A stretch of 64,000 nucleotides of DNA from Burkholderia ambifaria AMMD (GTDB lineage: Bacteria > Pseudomonadota > Gammaproteobacteria > Burkholderiales > Burkholderiaceae). The position numbers were made by a program, and so were the translations under genes. A model generated the notes under the pieces. The model did no database searches. It saw nothing but the letters and a program-made list of their open reading frames with translations, and had not been told where the DNA came from. The stretch is from the NCBI RefSeq assembly GCF_000203915.1, contig NC_008390.1:1178001-1242000 (forward strand), read 5' to 3'. Below are positions 38,198 through 46,440 of this stretch, piece after piece. Numbering within the stretch: position 1 is the first letter of the stretch; every line of letters starts with the position of its first letter.

Positions 38198-38830
38198 ATG
38201 CAAACCGTTCCCGCCACAGGTCGCGACGCGGCGTCACCGCCCGCGCGCCCGATCCATCCGGTGTGGGTGCGCGTGAGCCACTGGCTCAACGCGCTCGCGG
38301 CGATCCTGATGGTGTTGTCCGGCTGGCGCATCTACGACGCGTCGCCGATCTATCCGCCGTTCACGTTTCCTCACGGCATCACGCTCGGCGGCTGGCTGGG
38401 CGGCGCGCTGCAATGGCATTTCGCGGCGATGTGGCTGCTCGTCGCCAACGGATTGTTCTACCTCGCGATGTCGATCACGACCGGGCGCTTCGCGCGCATG
38501 CTGCTGCCGGTCACGCCGGCGTCCGTTTGGCGCGACCTGCGTGCCGCACTGCGCGGACGGCTGGCGCATGACGACCTCGGCGTCTACAACGCGGTGCAGC
38601 GCACCGCGTACCTGACCGCGATCGTCGACCTCGTCGTGCTGGTGCTGTCGGGGCTCACCATCTGGAAGTCCGTGCAGTTTCCGCTGCTGCGCGAGCTGTT
38701 CGGCGGCTACGACATGGCGCGCGTCGTGCATTTCTGGGCGATGTCGCTGCTGGTCGCATTCGTCGTCGTGCACGTCGCGATGGCGTTGCGCGTGCCGCGC
38801 TCGCTGCTCGCGATGCTGCGCGGACGTTGA
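38198..38830 (+). CDS. Membrane b-type cytochrome (cytochrome b561 family)
   Basis: A 210-aa inner-membrane cytochrome with four helices (about residues 30-50, 75-95, 140-160, 180-200). VWVRVSHWLNALAAILMVLS has the first haem-binding His, LQWHFAAMWLLVANGLFY the second, and the late MARVVHFWAMSLLVAFVVVH supplies further His. It should pass quinol electrons to the adjacent molybdoenzyme, the job MsrQ does for MsrP. The start follows TCCGGAGG. It is 94 bp after the Met-rich peptide gene and 29 bp before the molybdoenzyme gene, so probably one operon. Confidence 0.87.
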   Translation: MQTVPATGRDAASPPARPIHPVWVRVSHWLNALAAILMVLSGWRIYDASPIYPPFTFPHGITLGGWLGGALQWHFAAMWLLVANGLFYLAMSITTGRFARMLLPVTPASVWRDLRAALRGRLAHDDLGVYNAVQRTAYLTAIVDLVVLVLSGLTIWKSVQFPLLRELFGGYDMARVVHFWAMSLLVAFVVVHVAMALRVPRSLLAMLRGR

Positions 38831-38859
38831 CCCGCACCGTGCGGGCAAAGGGGATCATC

Positions 38860-39648
38860 ATGTCGGAATCCGAAAGCACGCGCGACCGTTCGCGCTGGAC
38901 GCTCGACCGCAAGTCGCTCGAACTCGACGTACGCCGCACGCTCGACATGCCGTCGCGGCGGCTTTTCAACCGCCGCATCCTGACGCTCGGCGGCCTCACG
39001 ATGCTGACCGGCTGTTCGCTGCAGGACGACGCGTCGGTCAATACGTTTCTCGAGCGGGTATCGCGGCTGAACGATCGCGTGCAGGCGTGGATCTTCAGCG
39101 GCGAGCGGCTCGCGCCGACCTATACCGAAGCCGACATTACGCGGCCGTTCCCGTTCAACGCGTACTACGGCATCGACGAGGTGCCGCACGTCGACGCGGC
39201 GACGTACCGGCTCATGCTGTCGGGCCGCGTGACGGGCAAGCGCGTGTGGACGCTCGACGAGCTGTATGCGCTGCCGCACGCGGAGCAGATCACGCGGCAC
39301 ATCTGCGTGGAAGGGTGGAGCGCGATCGGGCGCTGGGGCGGCACGCCGTTCGGCGCGTTTCTGGCGCGCGCGGGCGCCGATACACACGCGAAATACGTCG
39401 GCTTCAAATGCGCGGACGATTACTACGAAAGCATCGACATGCCGACCGCGCTGCATCCGCAGACGCTGCTCACATTCGACTACGACGGCCAGCGCCTGCC
39501 GCCGGAATTCGGCTTTCCGATGAAGCTGCGGATGCCGACCAAGCTCGGCTACAAGAATCCGAAGCACATCATGGAAATCTTCGTGACCGATACGTTCCCG
39601 GGCGGCTACTGGGTCGACCAGGGGTACAACTGGTTCGGCGGATCGTGA
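38860..39648 (+). CDS. MsrP/YedY-like molybdopterin oxidoreductase (SUOX fold)
   Basis: A 262-aa molybdoenzyme. After a 35-residue basic N-terminus comes a twin-Arg region (FNRRILTLGG) and a hydrophobic stretch ending in the lipobox LTGC, so Tat export and lipid anchoring are possible. The SUOX core has RHICVEGWSAIGRWGGTPFG with the Mo-ligand Cys (about 149), then KYVGFKCADDYYESIDMPTA and LPPEFGFPMKLRMPTKLGYK-NPKHI. MsrP reduces periplasmic methionine sulfoxide. Its neighbours are a b-type cytochrome and a Met-rich peptide. The ATG behind AAAGGGGATC was chosen over a TTG 33 bp upstream that overlaps the cytochrome gene end. Confidence 0.87.
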   Translation: MSESESTRDRSRWTLDRKSLELDVRRTLDMPSRRLFNRRILTLGGLTMLTGCSLQDDASVNTFLERVSRLNDRVQAWIFSGERLAPTYTEADITRPFPFNAYYGIDEVPHVDAATYRLMLSGRVTGKRVWTLDELYALPHAEQITRHICVEGWSAIGRWGGTPFGAFLARAGADTHAKYVGFKCADDYYESIDMPTALHPQTLLTFDYDGQRLPPEFGFPMKLRMPTKLGYKNPKHIMEIFVTDTFPGGYWVDQGYNWFGGS

Positions 39649-39669
39649 GCGGCGGGGCTGGCCGATGCG

Positions 39670-39951
39670 TTACGCCGATTGGCGCACCTGCAGATCGACG
39701 CGCAGGCCGACGGCCGACGCCATGTTCACGAGCGCGTCGAGCCCGAACAGGTTGATCTTGCCGCGCAGCAGGTCGGACACGCGCGGCTGCGTGACGCCCA
39801 GTTGTTTCGCGGCCTGCGCCTGGCTGAGTTCCAGCTGCGCGATGCGCTGCTTGAGCGCGATCATCAGTTCGGAGCGCAGCTTCATGTTCTCGGCCTCGGC
39901 CGGCTGGCCCTCGATTGCGTCCCAGACATTCGTATAGCGTTCGTTGCTCAT
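39670..39951 (-). CDS. HigA-like antitoxin (XRE HTH)
   Basis: A 93-aa antitoxin: a short acidic N-terminus, then an XRE helix-turn-helix (about residues 35-75: LKQRIAQLELSQAQAAKQLG, VTQPRVSDLLRGK). The ATG overlaps the stop of the upstream toxin gene by 4 bp, so toxin comes first, as in higBA. It should neutralise the toxin and, with it, repress their promoter, where a perfect 16-bp palindrome lies. No other partner gene follows. Confidence 0.85.
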   Translation of the reverse strand: MSNERYTNVWDAIEGQPAEAENMKLRSELMIALKQRIAQLELSQAQAAKQLGVTQPRVSDLLRGKINLFGLDALVNMASAVGLRVDLQVRQSA

Positions 39952-40301
39952 CGTTTCCTCTCGATCGTCAGCGCGCGATAGCGCCGGGTGGCCAGTTCGA
40001 TATCGGCCTGGCAGGTGCGCGCCGATTGCTTGCGAAAGCAGTGCAGCACGTAGATCGCGTCGGCGAATGTCGCGACGTAGATGATCCGGAATGCGCCGCT
40101 CGCATCGCGCAGGCGAATTTCCCGCACGCCGGGGCCGACGGTGCGCATCGGCTTCCAGTCGTCGGGCGCCAGACCGCGCTGCACCTGGTCGATCTGGTGG
40201 CCGGCTTCGCGGCGCGCGGGCAGCGGAAAGCCGCGCAGCGCGTCAAGCGCGCCGCCGACGAAGACAACCGGCTTCGGCGGAAGAATGGTTGGATTATACA
40301 A
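39948..40301 (-). CDS. RelE/HigB-type toxin (phage Gp49-like), start uncertain
   Basis: Up to 117 aa. The family core is KPVVFVGGALDALRGFPLPA, then GHQIDQVQRGLAPDDWKPMR and IRLRDASGAFRIIYVATFAD, ending in the DAIYVLHCFRKQ segment: a RelE-fold mRNA interferase of the Gp49 group. The start is unclear. No ATG precedes the core; the first candidate is TTG at 40301, but a TATAAT lies right over it, which would place transcription start inside the frame. A shorter product starting just before KPVVF is possible. It forms the toxin half of the pair. Confidence 0.8.
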   Translation of the reverse strand: MYNPTILPPKPVVFVGGALDALRGFPLPARREAGHQIDQVQRGLAPDDWKPMRTVGPGVREIRLRDASGAFRIIYVATFADAIYVLHCFRKQSARTCQADIELATRRYRALTIERKR

Positions 40302-40311
40302 AATTTTGTAT
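40296..40311. promoter_or_regulatory. Toxin-antitoxin operator palindrome overlapping a TATAAT box
   Basis: ATACAAAATTTTGTAT is a perfect 16-bp palindrome. Reading leftward, a consensus TATAAT (40297-40292) overlaps its edge, so a bound antitoxin would block the promoter. Confidence 0.6.
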
Positions 40312-40796
40312 GGGTGGTGTGCGAATCGAATGAACGGAATGTCGGCGGCCGGACGGCAGGCCGATCGTCACGATAAGCGCGAAGCGACACCTGCAGCGCA
40401 TGACTGGCCATCAGGCCGAGGTATCGAACGTGACGCGGGGGATGGGTTCGAGCACGGCGCTCGCGACGCCCGTGCAGCGCGTATCCGGCCCCGGATCCAC
40501 CGTGAGCGGCGGCCCCAAAATGTCGCGCCGAAACGTCAGTCGATATCCTTTCAGACGGGTCTGACGATGCTTTCGAATCCGTGATGCCATAATGCCGAGC
40601 ATTGCGTGGACGAAGCCGTTCACGCACGTTTTCGTGACCCTCTGCCGCCGCTCGCCGGTTCTTATTCGTCGCCGTTCGCACCGCCATGTCGTTCCGCACG
40701 TTTGTCTGCGCCTTCCCGGTCCCGTCAGGGCCGTTTGCCGGTTTCTCCGGCGTCTTTCAGCGCAGCGCGCGGCACGTCGTGCAGGCAGGCTGACCG
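40312..40796. other. Intergenic region between the toxin gene and the DMT gene
   Basis: About 485 bp between two divergently facing units. It should contain the promoter of the rightward transporter gene. Open frames here are short and atypical in codon use. No RNA gene or repeat was recognised. Confidence 0.5.
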
Positions 40797-41975
40797 ATGA
40801 CACCGCTCGACCGCCTCCTCGATTTCCTCGCCCGCCTGCCGTTCCGGATCCGCCTGCCGCAAAGCCGCGGCGGCCGTGTCGCACTGGCGCTGGTATTCAT
40901 CTATTTCGTCTGGGGTTCGACCTACAGCGGCCTGCATTTCGCGCTGCAGTCGTTCCCGCCGCTGCTGCTGTCAGGGCTGCGCAACCTGCTCGGCGGGATC
41001 GGCCTGTTCATCTTCGCGCTGCGGCGCAAGCCCGAATGGCCGACGCTGCTGGAAATCCGCAACTCGGCGATCGTCGGCACGATGCTGGTCGCGCTGTCGT
41101 CCGGCACGATCGCGCTCGGGATGCGCACGGTCAGCAGCGGCTCGGCCGCGGTGATGGTCGCCACGGTGCCGCTGTTCGCGACCGTGATCGCGGCGGTCGC
41201 CGGGCGCCCGGTGACGAAGGGCGAGTGGTCGGCCGTCGCGCTCGGGATGGTCGGCATCGTCGTGCTGAATTCGGGCGGCGCGGCTGCCGCGAACTCGGCG
41301 CTCGGCACGATCTGCGTGCTGGCCGGCGCGCTGTTCTGGGCGGGCGGCGCGCATCTGTCGACGCGGCTCAAGCTGCCGTCGGACCTGTTCCTGTCGACGT
41401 CGCTGCAGATCGGTCTCGGCGGGTTGATGTCCACGCTGGCCGCGTGGCTGCTCGGCGAGCGCATCGAGCAGGTCGCGGCGGCGCCGGTGTTCGCGTTCCT
41501 GTACCTGATGGTGTTCTGCACGATGGCGGCGTACGTCGCGTACGGCTACCTGATTCGCCACACGAGCCCGATCATCGCGAGCAGCTGCATGTACGTGAAC
41601 CCGATCGTCGCGGTCGCGCTCGGTGCGCTGATGCTCGGCGAGCCCGTGACGATGGCGACCGTGATCGCGACAGTCGCGATTCTCGGCAGCGTCGGGCTGT
41701 CGTTCCTGTTCGATCCCGCGCGCCGTCCCGCCGCGCGCGCGGCGGTCGACGTTTCGTCGACCGTGGCGACCGGCTCGGCGGCGGCGCATGCACCGGCACC
41801 TGCACCGGATCAGGCCGCGGCGCCGGATTCGCCGCCGATCCTCACGCCTTCCGCGAAACCGCTTACGGTGCCGACCCCGGCCGCTGTCGTGGACCCGGCC
41901 GCGGTCATGGACCCTGCTCAGGCATTCACGCCGCCACCCGCCGACGAACCGGCCGAGTCGCGCGCCCGCGCGTGA
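40797..41975 (+). CDS. DMT-superfamily (EamA) transporter with Ala/Pro-rich C-terminal tail
   Basis: A 392-aa transporter. Ten helices in two EamA repeats occupy residues 27-310, with FIYFVWGSTYSGLHFALQSF opening the first and IIASSCMYVNPIVAVALGAL in the second, a form common in RhaT/YedA-like amino-acid or drug exporters. The last 80 residues are a cytoplasmic tail of Ala, Pro, Asp and Val that is not part of the fold and is longer than usual for the family. The stop lies 21 bp from the convergent MFS gene. Substrate unknown. Confidence 0.88.
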   Translation: MTPLDRLLDFLARLPFRIRLPQSRGGRVALALVFIYFVWGSTYSGLHFALQSFPPLLLSGLRNLLGGIGLFIFALRRKPEWPTLLEIRNSAIVGTMLVALSSGTIALGMRTVSSGSAAVMVATVPLFATVIAAVAGRPVTKGEWSAVALGMVGIVVLNSGGAAAANSALGTICVLAGALFWAGGAHLSTRLKLPSDLFLSTSLQIGLGGLMSTLAAWLLGERIEQVAAAPVFAFLYLMVFCTMAAYVAYGYLIRHTSPIIASSCMYVNPIVAVALGALMLGEPVTMATVIATVAILGSVGLSFLFDPARRPAARAAVDVSSTVATGSAAAHAPAPAPDQAAAPDSPPILTPSAKPLTVPTPAAVVDPAAVMDPAQAFTPPPADEPAESRARA

Positions 41976-41996
41976 CGCCGCCGTGCGCGGCGGAGG

Positions 41997-43196
41997 TCAG
42001 CCGCGCTGCACGCCGCGATGGTGGAACCAGCCGGCGAGCGCGGTAAACAGCAGGCCGGCCGCGCACATGCCGATCCAGCCGAATGCATGCCACGCGGCGA
42101 CGCCGACCGACGAGCCGAGCGCGCCGCCGATGAAGTAGCACACCATGTACACGGTGTTCACGCGGCTGCGCGCGTCGGGCTTCAGCGCGTAGATGCGCGA
42201 CTGGTTCGAGATCTGCGCGGCCTGCACGCCGACATCCAGCACGATCACGCCGATCACGAGCCCGACGAGGCTCGTCCCCGATAGCGCAAAAATCACGAAC
42301 GACGCCGCGAGCAGCGCGATCGCGAGCGAGATGATCGCGCGCGGGCCGCGCTTGTCGGCGAAACGGCCCGCGTAGGGCGCGGCCAGCGCACCGGCCGCGC
42401 CGACGATGCCGAACAGCCCGGCGGCCTGGGGGCCGAGATGGAACGGCGCGCCGGCGAGCAGCAACGTGAGCACCGGCCAGAATGCGCTGAACGCGGCGAA
42501 CAGCGCGGCGCCCGTCAGCGACGCCTCGCGCAGCCCGCGCAGTTCGACCACCAGATGCCACATCGAGCCGAGCAGCTTGCCGTACGACAGCGTCGACGTC
42601 GGCGAACTGCGCGGCAGTCGCAGCACGATCACCGCGGCCAGCGCGGCGAGCGCCGCGACCGACGCGCCGAATACCGCCCGCCAGCCGAAATATTCGGCGA
42701 CGAAGCCGGCCGCCGTGCGCGCCAGCAGGATGCCGAGCAGCAGGCCGCTCATCACGGTGCCGACCGCATGCCCGCGCTCGGCGGCCGGCGCGATCTCGGC
42801 CGTGAACGGCACGGCCTGCTGCGCGATCGTCGCGAGCACGCCGATCGCGAGGCTCGCCGCGGCGAGCACCGCCAGCGACGGCGCGGCCGCCGCCACGATC
42901 AGCGCGATCGACAGGCCCGCAATCTGCAGCAGGATCAGCCCGCGGCGATCGAAACGGTCGCCGAGCGGCGCGAGCAGGAACATGCCGGCCGCATAGCCGA
43001 GCTGGGTCGCGGTCGGCACCGCGCCGATCCACGACGCGCTGTCGGGAAAGGCCGAGCGGAAGCTGTCGAGCAGCGGCTGGTTGTAGTAGATGTTCGCGAC
43101 TGACACGCCCGCGATCGTCGCGAGCAACAACAGCAGGCTGCGCGAGTAGTGGGGCGAGGCGGCGTCGGTCGGACGGTCGGTGGAGGCGGCGGACAT
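41997..43196 (-). CDS. MFS transporter (DHA1-like)
   Basis: A 399-aa major facilitator with 12 helices. It starts MSAASTDRPTDAASPHYSRS; helix one carries ANIYYNQPLLDSFR, typical of the YnfM/NepI-like group, and the loop 2-3 motif A is LLAPLGDRFDRRGLILL, repeated as AAPYAGRFADKRGPRAIISL in the second half. The likely role is proton-driven export of a small compound. An array of 24 tandem octamers lies 125-316 bp upstream of the start codon and could alter its promoter. The 33 codons upstream of the chosen Met are Arg-rich and non-membrane. Confidence 0.88.
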   Translation of the reverse strand: MSAASTDRPTDAASPHYSRSLLLLLATIAGVSVANIYYNQPLLDSFRSAFPDSASWIGAVPTATQLGYAAGMFLLAPLGDRFDRRGLILLQIAGLSIALIVAAAAPSLAVLAAASLAIGVLATIAQQAVPFTAEIAPAAERGHAVGTVMSGLLLGILLARTAAGFVAEYFGWRAVFGASVAALAALAAVIVLRLPRSSPTSTLSYGKLLGSMWHLVVELRGLREASLTGAALFAAFSAFWPVLTLLLAGAPFHLGPQAAGLFGIVGAAGALAAPYAGRFADKRGPRAIISLAIALLAASFVIFALSGTSLVGLVIGVIVLDVGVQAAQISNQSRIYALKPDARSRVNTVYMVCYFIGGALGSSVGVAAWHAFGWIGMCAAGLLFTALAGWFHHRGVQRG

Positions 43197-43320
43197 GGCG
43201 GCAACGGAACGGAGTGGGACGGCGTGGCGCGCGGCGCGGCGTCGGCTGCGCGGGCGGCGGGGCGCCGATCGAGCGTGCCGATCATACCGGAGCACCGGGA
43301 ATCATGCCGGGAGGGCGGCC

Positions 43321-43512
43321 ACGCAGCCACGCGGCCAAGTGGCCAAGTAGCCAAGCAGCCAAGCAGCCAAGCAGCCAAGCAGCCAAGCAGCCAAGCAGCC
43401 AAGCGACCAAGCAGCCACGCGACCAAGCGGCCAAGCGGCCAAGCGGCCAAGCGGCCAAGCGGCCAAGCGATCAAGCGATCAAGCGATCAAGCGGCCAAGC
43501 GATCAAGCGACC
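43321..43512. repeat. Tandem 8-bp repeat array, 24 copies
   Basis: Twenty-four consecutive octamers of the form AAGCNNCC/AAGCGATC without interruption: early units are ACGCAGCC, ACGCGGCC, AAGTGGCC and AAGTAGCC; then runs of identical AAGCAGCC (6 copies), AAGCGGCC (5 copies) and AAGCGATC (3 copies). Runs of identical units show expansion by slippage. It lies between the divergent-upstream ends of the MFS gene and the tail of the phosphodiesterase gene, outside any gene. Confidence 0.95.
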
Positions 43513-43614
43513 GGCGTGAGCGGCGCTCGACCGGCCGCTACCGGCGCCGCTCGGCCGCAACGAGCGCCGACGGGCCGCCGCCCGTCATTCGCTCGAGCTC
43601 GATGATGCGCGTCG

Positions 43615-44439
43615 TCAGTCGACCAGTTCCCCGCTCGGTTCATAGAACGGATAAGGCCCGTCGCCTTCGTCCACGTACACGTGATGGGACATCATCCCCA
43701 TCTGCGGCGTATGGACGTGCACCGCGAATGCGGGCGGCTCGAGCCGGAACGCCGACGGCCCGTCCGCGCGCAGGTCGAACGCCACCTGGTGCGCGGGCGC
43801 CGGCACGGCGGACGCGAGCGTGCCGCCGAAGCGCGTGAACATCGTCCGGTGCACGTGGCCGCACAGCACGCGTTCGACGTTCGGATAGCCGCGCAGCAGC
43901 GCATCGAGCTTCGCGGCGGCGGCGGGCGCGAGGCGCAGCGCGTCCATGTGCCCGATTCCGGACACGAACGGCGGATGATGCAGCGCGACGATCACCGGCC
44001 GGTCGCGCGCGGCGTCGAGCTGAGCGGCGAGCCACGCGAGGCGCGCGTCGCACAGGTCGCCGTGGCTCGCGCCGGGCACCTGCGAGTCGAGCGCGAGCAC
44101 GCGCACCGCGCCGACGTCGAGTGCGTATTGCACGAACTCGCCGTCCTGCAATTCGGGGCGATCGGCGAATGCGCGGCGCAGCCCCGCGCGATCGTCGTGA
44201 TTGCCGACCATCAGGTAATACGGAATCTCGAGCGGCGCGAGCAAGTCGCGCAGATGGCGGTATTCGTCGTCGTGACCGAAATCGGTCAGGTCGCCCGTGA
44301 CGAGCACCGCGTCGGGGCGCGGCACCAGCGCGTTCAGTTTCGCGATGCAGCGCGCGAGCGCGGCGGCCGTGTCGACGCGCCGGTACGCGAGCTGGCCCGG
44401 ACGCTTGATGTGGAGATCGCTGATTTGAGCAAGCAGCAT
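43615..44439 (-). CDS. Metallophosphoesterase, CpdA/class III phosphodiesterase-like
   Basis: A 274-aa calcineurin-like enzyme with all metal-binding motifs: ISDLHIKRPG (Asp, His), VTGDLTDFGHDDEY, LMVGNHDDRAG, VIVALHHPPFVSGIGHMDAL and RVLCGHVHRTMF. This is the pattern of 3',5'-cAMP phosphodiesterase CpdA and glycerophosphodiesterase GpdQ. It starts MLLAQISDLH and is the last gene of the ABC importer operon (38 bp after the ATPase), so a scavenged phosphodiester is a plausible substrate for both. That pairing is inference. Earlier Met codons upstream lie inside the ATPase gene. Confidence 0.88.
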   Translation of the reverse strand: MLLAQISDLHIKRPGQLAYRRVDTAAALARCIAKLNALVPRPDAVLVTGDLTDFGHDDEYRHLRDLLAPLEIPYYLMVGNHDDRAGLRRAFADRPELQDGEFVQYALDVGAVRVLALDSQVPGASHGDLCDARLAWLAAQLDAARDRPVIVALHHPPFVSGIGHMDALRLAPAAAAKLDALLRGYPNVERVLCGHVHRTMFTRFGGTLASAVPAPAHQVAFDLRADGPSAFRLEPPAFAVHVHTPQMGMMSHHVYVDEGDGPYPFYEPSGELVD

Positions 44440-44477
44440 CGTCGTTCCTCGGAATGTCGGATTATCGTGGGGCGCGG

Positions 44478-45509
44478 TTATGCGGCGAGCGCGATCAGGC
44501 CTTCCGCCGCGATCGCGATGCCCACCGCCGTGCCGCGGGCGAGCTCGATGCGGCCCGGCACGTCGATCACGAGCGCGTCGGGCGCCGCCTGCTCGATCGT
44601 GAGCCGCGTGCGCTCGCCGAGGAACGCGCACGCGCCGATCGCACCGCGCAGCGGCGCATGCGCGGGATCGGCGAGCTGCGCGTCTTCCGGGCGGAAGAAC
44701 CACTCGTCGGCGGCGTGCGGCGTGACGATCGCGCCACCCGTCGTCACGAGCGCGCCGTCACGCCATTGTCCCGCAAGCCGGTTCAGCGTGCCGATGAACT
44801 GCGCGACCGTGCGGTTCGCCGGCCGGTAGTAGATGTCGCGCGGCGTGCCGATCTGTTCGATGCGGCCCGCGCCCATTACGACGATTCGGTCGCCGAGCTC
44901 CATCGCCTCGGCCTGGTCGTGCGTCACGTACACGGTGGTCACGCCGAGCTCGCGCAACAGCGCATTCATCTCGCGGCGCAGCACGTCGCGCAGCTTCGCG
45001 TCGAGCGCGGTCAGCGGTTCGTCGAGCAGCAGCACGCGCGGGCGCACCGCGAGCGCGCGCGCCAGCGCGACACGCTGGCGCTGGCCGCCCGACAGTTGAT
45101 CGACCGGTTTGTCCGCGTGCGCGTCGAGCCGCATCATCGCGAGCAATTCGTCGACACGTTCGCGCAGCGCGCGCGGCTCGGTCTTGCGGATCTTCAGTCC
45201 ATAGCCGACGTTACCGCGCACCGTCAGGTTCGGAAACAGCGCGTAGTTCTGGAACACCATGCCGACCTGGCGGCGCTCGATCGGAAGCGCGGTCACGTCG
45301 TCGCCGCCGAATGCGATCGTGCCGCCGGCGTCCGGCGTATCGAGGCCCGCGATCAGGCGCAGCGTCGTCGTCTTGCCGCAGCCCGACGGGCCGAGCAGCA
45401 CGAGCGTCTCGCCCGCGCCGATCGACAGATCGAGCGGTTCGAGCACGCGTGTGCCGCGGAACGTCTTCGCGCAGCGGGTCAGGGTGATGGGCGTGGAATC
45501 GAGTTTCAT
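44478..45509 (-). CDS. ABC importer ATPase (PotA/PhnT/FbpC-like)
   Basis: A 343-aa ATPase. Walker A LVLLGPSGCGKTTTLRLIAG (about residues 36-55), Q-loop FQNYALFPNLTVRGN, signature [17 protein letters not shown], Walker B VLLLDEPLTALD and H-loop VYVTHDQAEAMELGD are intact, and a C-terminal TOBE-like domain follows (WFFRPEDAQLADP). It belongs with two permeases and a binding protein upstream and a phosphodiesterase downstream. The family covers putrescine, iron, sulfate and 2-aminoethylphosphonate importers; sequence alone does not choose among them. Confidence 0.92.
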   Translation of the reverse strand: MKLDSTPITLTRCAKTFRGTRVLEPLDLSIGAGETLVLLGPSGCGKTTTLRLIAGLDTPDAGGTIAFGGDDVTALPIERRQVGMVFQNYALFPNLTVRGNVGYGLKIRKTEPRALRERVDELLAMMRLDAHADKPVDQLSGGQRQRVALARALAVRPRVLLLDEPLTALDAKLRDVLRREMNALLRELGVTTVYVTHDQAEAMELGDRIVVMGAGRIEQIGTPRDIYYRPANRTVAQFIGTLNRLAGQWRDGALVTTGGAIVTPHAADEWFFRPEDAQLADPAHAPLRGAIGACAFLGERTRLTIEQAAPDALVIDVPGRIELARGTAVGIAIAAEGLIALAA

Positions 45510-45533
45510 GGGATCGGTAAAGTCAGCACAGGG

Positions 45534-46430
45534 TCAGCGCGGGCGGCGCTTCAGCGCGCGCGTGCCGGACGGATCGACGCCGAGCCACTGCATCGCGACG
45601 AGGAGCGGCAGCGTCATCAGCAGGAACATGATCGTGTAGGCGCTGCCGACTTCGAGGCGCAGCGATGCATAGGTATCGGCGAGTCCGACGGGCAGCGTTT
45701 TCGTGTCGGGCGTGTGCAGCATCCACGTCAGGTTGAATTCGCCGATCGACAGCGTGAGCACCGTGAGCGCGCCCGCGACGATGCCGGGGCGCAGGTTCGG
45801 CAGCACGATCGTCACGAAGCGCGTGACGAACGACGCGCCGAGGCTCGCCGCGCTTTCCTCGAGCGTGCGCAGGTCGGCCCCCGCCGCGACGGCCGCGACC
45901 GCGCGCACCATGAACGGCAGCGTGAACACGACGTGGCCGACGACGATGAACCACAGGCTCATCCGGAACGCGGTGAAGCCGCCGTACACGACCAGCAGCG
46001 CGAGCGCCGACGCGAGGCCCGGCAGCGCGACCGGCAGCACCAGCGCTTCCTCGATCGCGCGGGCGACGCGACTCTTGCTGCGCGCGAGCGCATAGCCGGC
46101 CGGCACGCCGACGGCGAGCACGATCGCGAGCGTCGCGAACGCGACGCCGAGCGACAGCGCGACCGAGCCCTGGTATTGCTGCCACACCTGTTCGAGCCAG
46201 CGCAGCGTGAGGCCGCTCGACAGCCCGCGGAAATAGTTGACGGTGAGGCCCGCGAGGACCGACATCACGACGGGCACGATCAGGAACGCGCACAGCAGCA
46301 GCGTGACGCTCCATTGCAGCGCGGCGATCGCGCGCGCGCCCGTGACGCGCGGCGCGCGTCGTGCGACGCCGTTCGCATGCGACGGAGCGGGCGCCGGCGG
46401 CGACGCGGACGAACCGGAAAGCGATTGCAT
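45534..46430 (-). CDS. ABC importer permease 2
   Basis: A 298-aa inner-membrane permease with six helices after a 35-residue Ala/Ser/Pro-rich N-terminus. The EAA coupling loop is LEESAASLGASFVTRFVTIVLP. It resembles PotC/PhnV-type subunits and pairs with the permease encoded just upstream (10-bp gap). The GALTVLTLSIGEFNLTWML segment near the C-terminus is typical of this importer group. Confidence 0.9.
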   Translation of the reverse strand: MQSLSGSSASPPAPAPSHANGVARRAPRVTGARAIAALQWSVTLLLCAFLIVPVVMSVLAGLTVNYFRGLSSGLTLRWLEQVWQQYQGSVALSLGVAFATLAIVLAVGVPAGYALARSKSRVARAIEEALVLPVALPGLASALALLVVYGGFTAFRMSLWFIVVGHVVFTLPFMVRAVAAVAAGADLRTLEESAASLGASFVTRFVTIVLPNLRPGIVAGALTVLTLSIGEFNLTWMLHTPDTKTLPVGLADTYASLRLEVGSAYTIMFLLMTLPLLVAMQWLGVDPSGTRALKRRPR

Positions 46431-46440
46431 GAAGGAATCC

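Noticed and set aside
40411..40884. 157-codon minus-strand frame upstream of the DMT gene
   Set aside because: It overlaps the start of the transporter gene antisense and has Gly/Arg-rich low-complexity composition.
43321..43512. CRISPR array
   Set aside because: The repeats are contiguous octamers without spacers, and no cas gene is nearby.
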